Positions 54,214 through 62,701 of a stretch of 64,000 nt of DNA are shown here, piece by piece. Position 1 is the first letter of the stretch. Each line of letters starts with the position of its first letter. Position numbers and translations under genes: made by a program. The notes beneath the pieces were generated by a model that saw only the letters and a list, made by a program, of their open reading frames with translations, was not told the origin of the DNA and did not search any database. This DNA comes from Enterobacter sp. CC120223-11. GTDB taxonomy: Bacteria > Pseudomonadota > Gammaproteobacteria > Enterobacterales > Enterobacteriaceae. Location: the NCBI RefSeq assembly GCF_900215375.1, contig NZ_OBEF01000001.1:406167-470166 (forward strand), given 5' to 3'.

Positions 54214-55629
54214 CTATAACAGCCATTCAACAGGCAGAACATACGCCACCAGCACCAGCAGTCGTTGCCAGATCGTCGCCATCGGTTCTTTGTGCAACAC
54301 CCTCTCCTCGCCATCTTCGCTGTCGACCCAATGAATTTTGCCCCAGCGGCTGAGTCGCAATTGCCAGGCGGCGTTACGCTGGCTGTGTAAAAATCGTCGG
54401 TGGATCCGTCTGGCCAGACTTTCGCTGTCGATAACCAGCCCCATTTCCGTATTCAGCAAAGCTGAACGGGGATCAAAATTGAAAGAACCGATAAACACGG
54501 TTTTGCCATCGATGCTGAACGTCTTCGCATGGAGGCTGGAGCCGGAATTCCCGGTCAGGCCACGATCGTGCAGTTCAGGGCGCGGCCGGTTCGTGGGCTT
54601 AATTTCATACAGTTCAACGCCGTGGCGCAGCAATTTTTTACGCCAGCGAGCATAGCCTGCATGGACGACCGCCACGTCATTGGCCGCGAGGGAATTGGTC
54701 ATAATGGCAACTTTGACCCCTTTTCGTACCAGTTTCAGGATTTGCGCCACTCCCGCACGGCCAGGCACAAAATAGGCAGAAATAATGTCGATTTGCGAAT
54801 CCGGCGTGCCCATCACTTTGCGAAGACGTTCCGCCAACAGCGTTTTTGGGGCCGCTTTGCCTTGCCCTTTAAGGGGATCGTCGCTGAGCATTCTGCTCTT
54901 CGCGCGAATAAAAGGCAGCGTCCCCTGCCCCATTCGCCGGACGATGTCCGTGCTCGCCACCTTTTCCAGATAGCGTTCTGCCGCCGCCTTCTGCTCTTCA
55001 TCGAATTCAAGCCCTGCATCTTCCGACAAAGCTTCTGATGACAGTACCTGCTCAAGCGTCGCGACCGACTCAGACTGCCAGTAGCGTTCGAAATCCTGCT
55101 CCACCTCCTGCACCACATGTCCTGTTGCCAGCACGTCGAGATCGGTAAACAGAGGCTCCTCGCCAATGCCAAAATAGGCATCACCGACGTTGCGGCCGCC
55201 AACGATGGTCGCTTCGCCATCGGCGCTGAAACTTTTGTTATGCATCCGGCGATTAAGACGGGCAAAGTCGGTGAGATACCCCAGCATTCGCAGGGTACGA
55301 AAAGAGAAAGGATTGAACAGCCGCACTTCAATATTAGGATGCGCATCCAGCGCACGCAGAGTGTCATCCAGACCAGCGGTGTTGTTGTCATCGAGCAACA
55401 GGCGCACCTTCACCCCGCGTGCGGCAGCGTCCAGCAGAGTCTGAAACAACAGGCATCCGGACACGTCGTCTTCCCAGATATAGTACTGAATATCCAGGGT
55501 CCGCTCGGCAAGTTGCGCCAGCTGATAGCGGGCGGCAAAGGCTTCCAGGCTGTCTTCAAGCGTGTAAAGCCCACAGTAATCTGACAGAGGCTTATCAGCA
55601 GGAGACAGGGCGCGATCCAGAGGGGTCAT
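54214..55629 (-). CDS. clsC: Cardiolipin synthase C
   Basis: A 471-residue phospholipase-D-superfamily protein (E. coli ClsC, 473). Two HKD motifs: His130-x-Lys132-N4-Asp137 (HNKSFSADG) and His367-x-Lys369-N4-Asp374 (HAKTFSIDG). It makes cardiolipin from phosphatidylglycerol and phosphatidylethanolamine. In E. coli ymdB precedes it and strengthens its activity; ymdB is missing here, and clsC follows ymdA after 73 bp. It is convergent with opgC. Confidence 0.94.
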   Translation of the reverse strand: MTPLDRALSPADKPLSDYCGLYTLEDSLEAFAARYQLAQLAERTLDIQYYIWEDDVSGCLLFQTLLDAAARGVKVRLLLDDNNTAGLDDTLRALDAHPNIEVRLFNPFSFRTLRMLGYLTDFARLNRRMHNKSFSADGEATIVGGRNVGDAYFGIGEEPLFTDLDVLATGHVVQEVEQDFERYWQSESVATLEQVLSSEALSEDAGLEFDEEQKAAAERYLEKVASTDIVRRMGQGTLPFIRAKSRMLSDDPLKGQGKAAPKTLLAERLRKVMGTPDSQIDIISAYFVPGRAGVAQILKLVRKGVKVAIMTNSLAANDVAVVHAGYARWRKKLLRHGVELYEIKPTNRPRPELHDRGLTGNSGSSLHAKTFSIDGKTVFIGSFNFDPRSALLNTEMGLVIDSESLARRIHRRFLHSQRNAAWQLRLSRWGKIHWVDSEDGEERVLHKEPMATIWQRLLVLVAYVLPVEWLL

Positions 55630-55702
55630 GCATTCTCCTGCCAGACGTTCACTTAGCTACAAGTTTAGACGAAGCAGGAGAAAGTGCTGATGGGTAAAGG
55701 TG

Positions 55703-56026
55703 TTAACGATAATCCACGGTCACAATACCGAGGGTTTTTTGCGGGTTAATGTAACGCATGCTGACGGTAGCCGCATCATTGTTAACCATTTTGCCCGCTG
55801 CGGCTTGTTGATAAGAGATGGTGGAGGTGTGCACCTCTCCATTACGGTAACAACTCATCGAAATATGTTGCGCACGGGTACCGATATTACAGGGGTCTTC
55901 AACAATAGCGCCGACAAAGTGAATCACGCCGCCCTGAGCCTGAGTAGATGAAGCGCTCACCGCGCCAGCAAACAGCGCTGAAGACAAACAAACTGCAGTA
56001 CATAACTGTTGAGTTAAGGTTTTCAT
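55703..56026 (-). CDS. ymdA: YmdA-like secreted small protein
   Basis: A 107-residue exported protein. A signal peptide (about 1-24, ending VSA) is followed by a short fimbrial-type beta domain with GGVIHFVGAIVEDPCNIG and a pair of cysteines (Cys45 and Cys59) likely to form a disulfide. The C-terminus is KTLGIVTVDYR. It matches E. coli YmdA, uncharacterised, at the same place beside csgC. The FxGxIVExPCxI motif is that of type 1 pilus subunits, but the protein is too short for a full pilin. Confidence 0.8.
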   Translation of the reverse strand: MKTLTQQLCTAVCLSSALFAGAVSASSTQAQGGVIHFVGAIVEDPCNIGTRAQHISMSCYRNGEVHTSTISYQQAAAGKMVNNDAATVSMRYINPQKTLGIVTVDYR

Positions 56027-56182
56027 CGCGTAGCTCCGAGAAAGCAATCGTCCCTGAGACTGTTAATGCGCACGTTGCCCTGCCCCGTGCGAACTGCATC
56101 ACGACACGTAAACCCTCAACATAAAAAGTAATCAGCCTTATGAATAAATGCCAATCTATTCATTCATAAAAAACATTATCGG

Positions 56183-56512
56183 CTAGGTTCGTTCTGCGTT
56201 GGGCCACTGCGCTGAGAGGTGCAGCGACTGCCCGTCCGTCAGCATGACCACCACTTTTACCGTGTCGTTCTGCGAGATATTTAATTGCATCCTGGATACA
56301 TCTATCGGCTGATTGGCGGGCAAACTTAAATTTTTTCTCTGCTGAATGTTGCTAGTGCCGCCCGCGCCTTCACGAATCGTCTGGATGCTGATCTGGCACT
56401 GGCATGGCTGCGTCACCGTCACCTGCGGGGTAATCGTATACATATCGCCCTGGTGAGTGACGTTAAAAGCAATGCTGTTGGTTAACGCTGCGGCGATCAA
56501 TAAGCTGTTCAT
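56183..56512 (-). CDS. csgC: CsgC, periplasmic inhibitor of premature curlin polymerisation
   Basis: A 109-residue protein (E. coli 110) with a short signal-like N-terminus and an Ig-like fold. The conserved CXC motif is Cys37-Gln-Cys39 (QPCQCQIS), and the end DGQSLHLSAQWP matches the family. It keeps CsgA from forming amyloid in the periplasm. The ATG has GGAGG 7 bases upstream. A terminator lies between csgA and csgC, so csgC is probably at reduced level. Confidence 0.92.
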   Translation of the reverse strand: MNSLLIAAALTNSIAFNVTHQGDMYTITPQVTVTQPCQCQISIQTIREGAGGTSNIQQRKNLSLPANQPIDVSRMQLNISQNDTVKVVVMLTDGQSLHLSAQWPNAERT

Positions 56513-56525
56513 GACATCCTCCAAT

Positions 56526-56556
56526 AAAAAAAACAGGGCGCAGGCCCTGTTTTTTA
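56526..56556 (-). terminator. Terminator between csgA and csgC
   Basis: On the minus strand AAAAAACAGGG-N6-CCCTGTTTTTT forms a perfect A/T-flanked stem ending in TTTTTTTT. It begins 17 bp after the csgA stop and ends just before the csgC ribosome binding site, so only read-through expresses csgC. Confidence 0.88.
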
Positions 56557-56572
56557 TAGTCTGAAAACCAGA

Positions 56573-57040
56573 TTAGTGCTGGTAAACGTTAGCCCAGTTA
56601 CCAGAACCGTGCTGAGTAACGTTAACAAGTGAGCTGTCAGCAGTCTGATTGACGGTCGCGGAGTTGCCGCCACCCCAGCCGAAGAGGTTGGACTGAGTCA
56701 CGTTGATAGTAGAGTTATCACCGGTTTGCAGGGTATTAGCGCTGTTACCAAACCCAGACTGGCTGATGTTGATATCGCTGTTGTAAGCGCTGCTTTGGGT
56801 CGCCAGGGCCAGGTTATTGAAGCCCTGCTGGCTGATATTCACATCAGCATATTTAGAGGCACTCTGGTCAACGCTTGCGCCGTTGTTACCACCCGCCTGA
56901 TAAATATTCACAGTTTCATTGCTTGAGTTTTGTGGCAGAGATGGGCCGCCGCCACCACCACCAGGGCCACCACCGTAGCCACCTGCAAATGCACTACCAG
57001 ATACAAGAACCATTGCAATCATAGACATTTTAATATTCAT
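56573..57040 (-). CDS. csgA: CsgA, major curlin subunit
   Basis: A 155-residue secreted amyloid subunit (E. coli 151). A signal peptide ends AFA (residue 19), then a Gly-rich N-terminal segment and five curlin repeats of the S-x5-Q-x-G-x2-N-x-A-x3-Q type begin near residues 40, 60, 83, 105 and 132. Repeat 4 is unusual: five extra residues (SNLFGWGGG) lie in the turn between its Gln and Asn. The last repeat ends NWANVYQH. It is exported through CsgG and nucleated by CsgB on the cell surface. It follows csgB by 39 bp. Confidence 0.95.
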   Translation of the reverse strand: MNIKMSMIAMVLVSGSAFAGGYGGGPGGGGGGPSLPQNSSNETVNIYQAGGNNGASVDQSASKYADVNISQQGFNNLALATQSSAYNSDINISQSGFGNSANTLQTGDNSTINVTQSNLFGWGGGNSATVNQTADSSLVNVTQHGSGNWANVYQH

Positions 57041-57079
57041 AAAACCCCCATTGGCTTGATAGTATTCGTCGGTGGTCGA

Positions 57080-57538
57080 TTAACGTGTAATAACACGCAC
57101 GGCCATTTGCGACGAGTTTTGCACAATAACTGTTTTACTACCTACGGACTGCTGTTGTGAAATACTTGCGCGATTACCCGAACCTCGTTGAATAATAACA
57201 CCGGTATTTCCATAGCCTGATTGGCTAATATCTGCATCATTACTATTTCCGGCCTGATCTACGTAGGCCAGATTGTACCCGCCAGACTGGGACACATCAG
57301 ACTGATTGTTGTTACCTCTTTGAGAAACAACAGCAATTTGATGGTTACCATCCTGCTGAGCATTCGCGCCATTCCCATAACCTCGCTGATCGACAATAGC
57401 AGTTTGATTAGTGAAGTCAGAGTTAAGCCCATTGGCGACCAGATTATATTCTGAGCTGGCCAGATCATAACCCGATGCAGCTACTAATCCAGGTATCGCC
57501 AGCAGTGATAACGACAAAAAAAAGACTTTCTTGTTCAT
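57080..57538 (-). CDS. csgB: CsgB, curlin nucleator
   Basis: A 152-residue secreted protein (E. coli 151). A signal peptide ends VAA (about residue 21) and curlin-type repeats follow, including QTAIVDQRGYGNGANAQQ and DADISQSGYGNTGVIIQ. The last repeat is basic (VIVQNSSQMAVRVITR), the feature that anchors CsgB to the outer membrane. It nucleates CsgA. It is first in csgBAC, divergent from csgD across 726 bp. Confidence 0.95.
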   Translation of the reverse strand: MNKKVFFLSLSLLAIPGLVAASGYDLASSEYNLVANGLNSDFTNQTAIVDQRGYGNGANAQQDGNHQIAVVSQRGNNNQSDVSQSGGYNLAYVDQAGNSNDADISQSGYGNTGVIIQRGSGNRASISQQQSVGSKTVIVQNSSQMAVRVITR

Positions 57539-58033
57539 GTTCCACCCGCTTGAATCCTGGCAAATTCATTCCTGTTAAATAACGCCGCGGTTGTTGTTAA
57601 TGCGACGTTACGATGAACAGTATGTTGCTGACCGAAATTAAAAGGTGTCACCCGCAAGGTTGATTTTAATTTTTTAGGATCATTCCTAAGTATGAGAATT
57701 ACGCTATGTCGCGGTGTTTAAATAAAATTATTACTTTCCCTATTTGCAGAAGATATCCCGAATAGCGGATAAGCTTATAAATCAACATCTTTAGCTGTTG
57801 AAAGAAAAACCCAGCGCGGAGATCAGGATCGCGATCTCATTTAGCCAAAATTTTCCTGAGCTAAAGCCGTTACGAATGACATTATTATTAAAGGAAAAAT
57901 TGCATTCAAATGATTGATAATATATTTAATAAAAATCATACAGTTATCTAATTTGTGTGATTTATTAAATTGATGCACCTTTATTATCATGTACAACTTT
58001 ATCATCACTTCTAAATGAATTACCTATCTAAAA

Positions 58034-58073
58034 TTTACATTTTAATATTCGAATTTACATTTTGTAACAGTGT
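58034..58073. promoter_or_regulatory. Tandem OmpR-like boxes upstream of csgD
   Basis: TTTACATTTT occurs at 58034 and again at 58054, exactly 20 bp apart, and the second continues as TTTACATTTTGTAACAGTG, close to the OmpR site TTTTACTTTTTGTAACATAT. The second box is centred about 51 bp before the predicted csgD start, as in E. coli. Confidence 0.7.
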
Positions 58074-58079
58074 TTGATC

Positions 58080-58107
58080 TTGCTTAAAAATTGGTAATGA
58101 CTAGATT
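58080..58107 (+). promoter_or_regulatory. csgD promoter
   Basis: TTGCTT and TAGATT are separated by 16 bp. The predicted start near 58114 gives a leader of about 151 nt, matching the ~148 nt known in E. coli. The weak hexamers fit an activator- and RpoS-dependent promoter. Confidence 0.5.
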
Positions 58108-58204
58108 GAAATCAGAAGTACCTAATATTGTTTTATTGACATTTTACCCACCTTAGGGTTTTCGACTTAACGTATACACAGCAATGCAGCCTCAATCAGT
58201 ACCT

Positions 58205-58264
58205 CTGGAACCCCGTATTTTTACGGGGAGGCTGATAGCTGCTATAAAACATTGGAGTTTCATC
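58205..58264 (+). promoter_or_regulatory. csgD leader hairpin and ribosome binding region
   Basis: CCCCGTA-TTTT-TACGGGG (58211-58228) is a perfect stem; TTGGAGTTTCATC precedes the ATG. In E. coli this part of the leader is where OmrA/OmrB, McaS, RprA and GcvB pair and block translation. The stem is conserved in position (E. coli CCCCAT/ACGGGG). Confidence 0.6.
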
Positions 58265-58912
58265 ATGTTAAATGAAGTCCATAGTTTAGGCAGTACGCTC
58301 GTACTTGTGACCAAGCCGTCTTTGCAGGCCAGCGCCCTTTTGCAATATCTGAAGTCAACGCTGGATATTTCAGGGAAAGTGCAAAATATTCATAGAATTA
58401 TCGAAGAAATGGTGCCCGACAGCATTATGATTTTCGATATGATGGAGGCGGATAAAAGGCTGGTCGGACAATGGCAGGAAAATTTAGGCCGTAAAAACAA
58501 CGGGATGAAACTGGTGTTGCTCAATACACCCGAAGAGTACCCCTTCAAGGATATCGAAAACTGGCCGCATATTAACGGTGTCTTTTACAACAATGAAACT
58601 GAATCACGTTTGATCGAAGGGTTGAACATGATTATGCAGGGTGAATGTTATTTTTCGCATAAGCTCGCGAGCTATTTAATTACCCATTCAGGCAATTATC
58701 GTTACAACAGTGCGGAAAGCGCAATGCTCACGCAGCGTGAACGAGAAATTCTGAATAAACTTCGGGTCGGGGCCTCCAATGTGGAAATTGCCCGCTCGCT
58801 GTTCATTAGTGAAAACACCGTAAAAACTCATCTCTATAATCTTTTCAAGAAGCTAGCCGTAAAAAACCGGACTCAGGCCGTCTCCTGGGCCAATGATAAT
58901 CTCAGGCGTTAA
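58265..58912 (+). CDS. csgD: CsgD, LuxR-type master regulator of curli and biofilm
   Basis: A 215-residue regulator (E. coli 216). The N-terminal receiver-like domain (about 1-145) has [10 protein letters not shown] but an atypical acidic pocket; the C-terminal LuxR HTH (about 150-213) reads [20 protein letters not shown] and ends [15 protein letters not shown]. It activates csgBA and other matrix genes. The HTH is nearly identical to E. coli while the N-terminal domain is more diverged. The ATG at 58265 is used; a longer frame runs into the leader RNA. Confidence 0.96.
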   Translation: MLNEVHSLGSTLVLVTKPSLQASALLQYLKSTLDISGKVQNIHRIIEEMVPDSIMIFDMMEADKRLVGQWQENLGRKNNGMKLVLLNTPEEYPFKDIENWPHINGVFYNNETESRLIEGLNMIMQGECYFSHKLASYLITHSGNYRYNSAESAMLTQREREILNKLRVGASNVEIARSLFISENTVKTHLYNLFKKLAVKNRTQAVSWANDNLRR

Positions 58913-58929
58913 GTTTACAGGCAAACACC

Positions 58930-59331
58930 ATGAAACGTTCCCTGTGCTGGCTTGTAGCGGCCAACCTGCTGCTGCTTGCGCCCTCCGTATACGCTGCTCG
59001 TGCTGCCGGAGAGGTTGAAATACCGGGTATCGTGGCCGACCACACCGTTTCTTCAGTGGGGCATGATTTTTATCGCGCCTTTACCGATAAATGGGCCAGT
59101 ACGACCCGGGAGAATTTGTCCATAAATGAAAGGCCCAGCGCTCGCTGGGGAAGCTGGATCACCATTACAGTCAATCAGGACATTATGTTTCAGACGTTTT
59201 TATTTCCGATAAAACGGGATTTTGACAAGACCGTAGACGCAGCACTGCAGATAACGCAGGACGCGATCAATAAACGTCAAATCGACCAGTCTTTATTAAA
59301 AACGGACGATCTGGCACACGATGAATTTTAA
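58930..59331 (+). CDS. csgE: CsgE, curli secretion gate
   Basis: A 133-residue periplasmic protein (E. coli 129). A signal peptide ends VYA (about residue 22); [20 protein letters not shown] and [18 protein letters not shown] are conserved. In E. coli a CsgE nonamer caps CsgG and selects curlins. It follows csgD by 17 bp. Confidence 0.95.
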   Translation: MKRSLCWLVAANLLLLAPSVYAARAAGEVEIPGIVADHTVSSVGHDFYRAFTDKWASTTRENLSINERPSARWGSWITITVNQDIMFQTFLFPIKRDFDKTVDAALQITQDAINKRQIDQSLLKTDDLAHDEF

Positions 59332-59352
59332 ACATAGAGGGTGGAGGCAATC

Positions 59353-59766
59353 ATGCGTATCGCCTGTACTGTCGCTTTGCTCGCATTTATTACACCAGCA
59401 AGTTGGGCCGGTAATATGGTTTTTCAGTTCGTTAACCCGAACTTCGGTGGAAACCCTAATAACGGCGCATTTTTGCTCAATGAAGCCCAGGCGCAAAACT
59501 CCTATAAAGCACCTGGCGGTGACGATTTTGGTTATACAGCACCTTCCGCGCTGGATAACTTTACGTCAGCTATCCAGTCACAGCTGTTGAGTGGCCTGCT
59601 GGGTAACGTCGCGACCGGTAAACCCGGACGCCTCGTCACCAACGACTTTATTGTCGATATACAGAACAGCAATGGCCTGCTCACGCTTAACGTGACGGAC
59701 AGGAGTACCGGGAAAACCTCGACGATTCAGGTCTCCGGGGTCACACAAACCGCAAGTGACCAATAG
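59353..59766 (+). CDS. csgF: CsgF, curli assembly factor
   Basis: A 137-residue protein (E. coli 138). After a signal peptide ending WAG (about 19-20) comes the CsgG-binding N-terminus [22 protein letters not shown] split across residues 20-41, then [18 protein letters not shown] and [16 protein letters not shown]. It forms the second constriction of the CsgG pore and links CsgB to it. The ATG at 59353 is used. Confidence 0.95.
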   Translation: MRIACTVALLAFITPASWAGNMVFQFVNPNFGGNPNNGAFLLNEAQAQNSYKAPGGDDFGYTAPSALDNFTSAIQSQLLSGLLGNVATGKPGRLVTNDFIVDIQNSNGLLTLNVTDRSTGKTSTIQVSGVTQTASDQ

Positions 59767-59792
59767 TCATCGACCCGAACAGGATAATAATC

Positions 59793-60626
59793 ATGAAACG
59801 TTTATTTGTACTTCTGGTGGTCGTCTTGCTCAGTGGCTGTCTGACCGCCCCGCCGAAAGAGGCTGCAAAACCGACGTTGATGCCAAGGGCACAGAGCTAT
59901 CGTGACCTGACTCACTTACCTAATCCACAAGGTAAGCTGTATGTTTCCGTCTACAACATTCAGGATGAAACGGGGCAATTTAAACCTTACCCGGCAAGTA
60001 ACTTCTCCACCGCAGTGCCACAGAGTGCTACGGCCATGCTGGTAACGGCCCTGAAGGACTCCAAATGGTTTATTCCGCTGGAACGTCAGGGATTACAGAA
60101 CCTGCTTAATGAACGTAAAATTATTCGCGCAGCCCAGGAAAACGGCAACGTAGGGGCGAATAACCGCGCGCCGCTTCAGGCATTAAGCTCAGCGAACATT
60201 ATTGTTGAAGGATCTATCATTGGTTACGAAAGTAACGTGAAATCCGGCGGTATCGGCGCGCGTTATTTCGGAATCGGGGGCGATACCCAATATCAGCTTG
60301 ACCAGATTGCAGTGAACCTTCGCGTGATTAACGTCAGCACAGGTGAAGTGCTTTCCTCCGTGAACACCAGTAAGACCATTTTGTCTTATGAAGTTCAGGC
60401 TGGCGTATTCCGCTTTATTGACTATCAGCGTTTACTCGAAGGTGAAGTGGGATATACCTCGAATGAACCTGTCATGCTGTGCCTGATGTCAGCGATTGAA
60501 ACCGGCGTGATTTACCTGATTAACGACGGTATCGAACGTGGGCTGTGGAACCTGCAAAGTTCCGCTGAAGTGAATAACCCAATTCTTGCGAAATATCGCG
60601 ACATGGCTTCCCCTCCGGAATCCTGA
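59793..60626 (+). CDS. csgG: CsgG, curli secretion channel lipoprotein
   Basis: A 277-residue lipoprotein, same length as E. coli CsgG. The signal ends LLSGC (Cys16); FKPYPASNFSTAVPQSA includes the pore constriction residues (Tyr, Asn and Phe of the constriction loop). Nine subunits form the outer-membrane pore for CsgA and CsgB. It is last in csgDEFG and closed by a terminator. Confidence 0.97.
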   Translation: MKRLFVLLVVVLLSGCLTAPPKEAAKPTLMPRAQSYRDLTHLPNPQGKLYVSVYNIQDETGQFKPYPASNFSTAVPQSATAMLVTALKDSKWFIPLERQGLQNLLNERKIIRAAQENGNVGANNRAPLQALSSANIIVEGSIIGYESNVKSGGIGARYFGIGGDTQYQLDQIAVNLRVINVSTGEVLSSVNTSKTILSYEVQAGVFRFIDYQRLLEGEVGYTSNEPVMLCLMSAIETGVIYLINDGIERGLWNLQSSAEVNNPILAKYRDMASPPES

Positions 60627-60642
60627 TACAGGTCACTGGCAA

Positions 60643-60674
60643 AAAAAAGCGTAGCTCCGAGGCTACGCTTTTTT
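60643..60674. terminator. Bidirectional terminator between csgG and ycdZ
   Basis: AAAAGCGTAGC-TCCGAG-GCTACGCTTTT with TTTTTT on both strands. It ends both convergent transcripts. Confidence 0.92.
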
Positions 60675-60675
60675 A

Positions 60676-61161
60676 TTATGGCTTCACGGTATTGTCCGCC
60701 GCCTGCCGCCGGGTAATCCAGGCCGCAAGCCACAATCCACTGTTCTTCATGGCATAGCCAAAAAGCAGCCCTACCACCAGCGAAGGCACAACCAGCTTCC
60801 AGTCACCCTGCCCGGCGAAGGTCGCGCAGGCGCCGATAAAGGTGCCGGGCACGAACGACAGCAAAACCTGTTTCGCCTGCACGCACATCAGAAACGCGAC
60901 AACGCCGGTCATGACGTAGCCGAGGATCTCCAGATGCGGCGCCAGCGCGCTGCCGTGGATAATCACCAGCGCCCACACCACACCACTCATTACGGTGGCA
61001 GAGGCAATCGCCAACCCTTTTACCCCACCCTGTGGGCAGGCAAAGTACGCGGTGCAGCCGAGAAAACCCGCCCAGCTGAGCAGGCCGAGAGACACGGCAA
61101 CCCAACCCCAAAGGCCGGAGAGAATACCCGTTGTCAGTGCGAGAGAGAGAAGTATGTTCAT
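60676..61161 (-). CDS. ycdZ: YcdZ, DUF1097 inner-membrane protein
   Basis: A 161-residue membrane protein (E. coli 163) with about five helices. MNILLSLALTTGILSGLWGW at the N-terminus, then GFLGCTAYFACPQGGVKGL and PGTFIGACATFAGQGDWK. DUF1097; function unknown. The start is the ATG at 61159-61161; a longer frame adds a non-hydrophobic extension. It is convergent with csgG. Confidence 0.92.
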   Translation of the reverse strand: MNILLSLALTTGILSGLWGWVAVSLGLLSWAGFLGCTAYFACPQGGVKGLAIASATVMSGVVWALVIIHGSALAPHLEILGYVMTGVVAFLMCVQAKQVLLSFVPGTFIGACATFAGQGDWKLVVPSLVVGLLFGYAMKNSGLWLAAWITRRQAADNTVKP

Positions 61162-61264
61162 GCGGCGCATCATAGCAGATGCGCCGCATTCAGATGAGAT
61201 CGTACGCACAATATTTGCAACGCATAGCGTGTCGTTACATTTGCAATGCGATGTAAATCACACT

Positions 61265-61819
61265 TTACTGTTCGTCGTCTTCCGAGATCTCATCCCACAT
61301 GGCCGAAATGGCTTCGCGGGTTAAAGTGGCCGTTGTGCGCCAGAATGGTGTGGTGGCATGGGCTTCCACTTTTCCAAGGAATGTCCCCACCCACGGCAGG
61401 AGGTATTCGCTGAACAGCGTGTCCACGGCTTCACTTTCATCTTCTGCGGCGTTGTCTTCCAGCCAGGAAGCGGCCAGCAGCAGCGTACCGATATGATCGG
61501 CAGGCGTGTCGCTCAGCGGCATACCACGGGAAGAGAGAAAACTGCGCACTTCTGCTTCTGTTGCCCCATCGACCCAGGCGCTGCGGTACGGGGAGACGCT
61601 GCACTCTTCCCCAACAAACAGCGCGTTGTAGTCCGTTGCCACCTGCTGCATGTCACAGCTTTTTTGCAGACGCTCCAGCAGCTCGTCCTGCTCCAGCGGC
61701 CAGCTTGCCGCCAGTTTCCCCTCACGGATCAGGGTAAAGAGCGGAACCAGCAAAGGATCCTGCGGCTGACGATAGTACAAAGAGCCCAGCACGCGGCAGA
61801 GGATTGAAAACTCGTTCAT
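61265..61819 (-). CDS. ycdY: YcdY, TorD-family chaperone
   Basis: A 184-residue all-helical protein of the TorD/DmsD (redox enzyme maturation) family, same length as E. coli YcdY, with DYNALFVGEECSVSPYRSAW as the family signature. In E. coli it activates YcdX phosphatase, and its neighbour here is ycdX, 21 bp upstream. Role in swarming reported in E. coli. Confidence 0.93.
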   Translation of the reverse strand: MNEFSILCRVLGSLYYRQPQDPLLVPLFTLIREGKLAASWPLEQDELLERLQKSCDMQQVATDYNALFVGEECSVSPYRSAWVDGATEAEVRSFLSSRGMPLSDTPADHIGTLLLAASWLEDNAAEDESEAVDTLFSEYLLPWVGTFLGKVEAHATTPFWRTTATLTREAISAMWDEISEDDEQ

Positions 61820-61840
61820 TCATTTATTCCATTAAGACAG

Positions 61841-62578
61841 TTAAAGAGCAGACAGTTCAGTAATCGGCGGCACGCCGCGCGATTCAAGGAAGTCGAGGAA
61901 ACGGCGCGGCGTCACGTTGAGAATACGATCCTCGGGGAAATCGACAGCATCCAGAACTTTTCGACACTCGGTAAATTCGCCGAGCGTAAAGGCTGTGTGG
62001 GAATCTGACCCCAGTGCGACCCAGCCACCGGCATCGCGAACGGCGGCTGCCACTGCGCGACAGTTGTCTTCGCTGCCCGGACGGGAGGACACAAAGGAGG
62101 AGTTGTTGATTTCCAGTGCCACATGATGTTTTGCCGCAGCCTCCGCGACCGCCTGAATATCAATCGGGTATTTTGGGTTGCCCGGGTGGCTAATCATGTG
62201 CACGTTGCCGCTGGCAATGGTCGCGATCATCGCCTCTGTGTGAGTGGTTTTATCCTGCGGTGGGAAGACCGGCTCGTGGAAGCCCGCAATAATGAAATCA
62301 AGCGCCGTCAGCATCGGACCGGTGCAGTCGATTTCACCGATTGTGTTTTTGATGTTCGCCTCAATGCCCCGCAATATGCCCACGCCATCGACCATGCGCG
62401 GCCAGATGCGCATATTGACGAAATGCCAGTAGTGCGGCGCGTCGGCCATATCCGGGCCGTGATCGGTAATCGCAAACAGCTTAATACCTTTGCGCTTTGC
62501 CTCTGCAATATAGTCGTGAAGGGTGCTGTAAGCGTGGGTACTGGCGACGGTATGCATATGCAGGTCAACAGGATACAT
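61841..62578 (-). CDS. ycdX: YcdX, PHP-domain phosphatase
   Basis: A 245-residue PHP-family metal hydrolase, same length as E. coli YcdX. Metal ligands begin with His7 and His9 ([10 protein letters not shown]); [24 protein letters not shown] and [10 protein letters not shown] supply the rest of the trinuclear site. Phosphatase activity is shown for E. coli; the substrate is unknown. The start is the ATG at 62576-62578, after GGAGAA. A duplicated 37-bp unit and a small reading frame lie just upstream. Confidence 0.94.
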   Translation of the reverse strand: MYPVDLHMHTVASTHAYSTLHDYIAEAKRKGIKLFAITDHGPDMADAPHYWHFVNMRIWPRMVDGVGILRGIEANIKNTIGEIDCTGPMLTALDFIIAGFHEPVFPPQDKTTHTEAMIATIASGNVHMISHPGNPKYPIDIQAVAEAAAKHHVALEINNSSFVSSRPGSEDNCRAVAAAVRDAGGWVALGSDSHTAFTLGEFTECRKVLDAVDFPEDRILNVTPRRFLDFLESRGVPPITELSAL

Positions 62579-62594
62579 CACATTCTCCTTTCTT

Positions 62595-62658
62595 TTATTC
62601 AGTCCAGGCATAGCAGGAATAGCTGGCCATCTTAATAAGCCCAAGCATAGCAGGAATA
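62595..62658 (-). repeat. Imperfect tandem 37-bp repeat before ycdX
   Basis: GCATAGCAGGAATA occurs at 62608-62621 and 62645-62658, 37 bp apart; on the coding strand the match extends to TATTCCTGCTATGC-TGG-CT--TAA (about 24 of 30). The downstream copy contains an ATG reading frame of 11 codons (62595-62630, [11 protein letters not shown]), and the upstream copy keeps the same frame but has AAG instead of ATG. Confidence 0.6.
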
Positions 62659-62673
62659 CCCGGCCTTTATTAG

Positions 62674-62698
62674 CGAAAAACCCGGCCAGGCCGGGTTG
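62674..62698 (-). terminator. ghrA terminator
   Basis: On the minus strand AACCCGGCC-TGG-CCGGGTT is followed by TTTCGC, with the T-run TTTTT counted across the stem end. It lies 4-28 bp past the ghrA stop and before the ycdX leader repeats. Confidence 0.8.
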
Positions 62699-62701
62699 TA
62701 C

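Larger units (their letters stand above)
57539..58264. other. csgB/csgD divergent regulatory region
   Basis: A 726-bp AT-rich region with no credible gene, close to the E. coli length (about 750 bp). In E. coli it integrates OmpR, IHF, H-NS, CpxR, MlrA and others. Here the csgD side shows tandem OmpR-like boxes, a promoter at the expected distance and a leader hairpin, listed separately. The csgB side was not resolved. Confidence 0.7.

Noticed and set aside
56573..57538. Curlin repeats as a DNA repeat or CRISPR-like array
   Set aside because: The periodicity is at protein level in csgA and csgB; nucleotide copies are too diverged and not separated by unique spacers.
57539..58264. An additional gene in the long csgB/csgD gap
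   Set aside because: Frames are short, AT-rich and lack ribosome binding sites; the gap length and elements match the known regulatory region.
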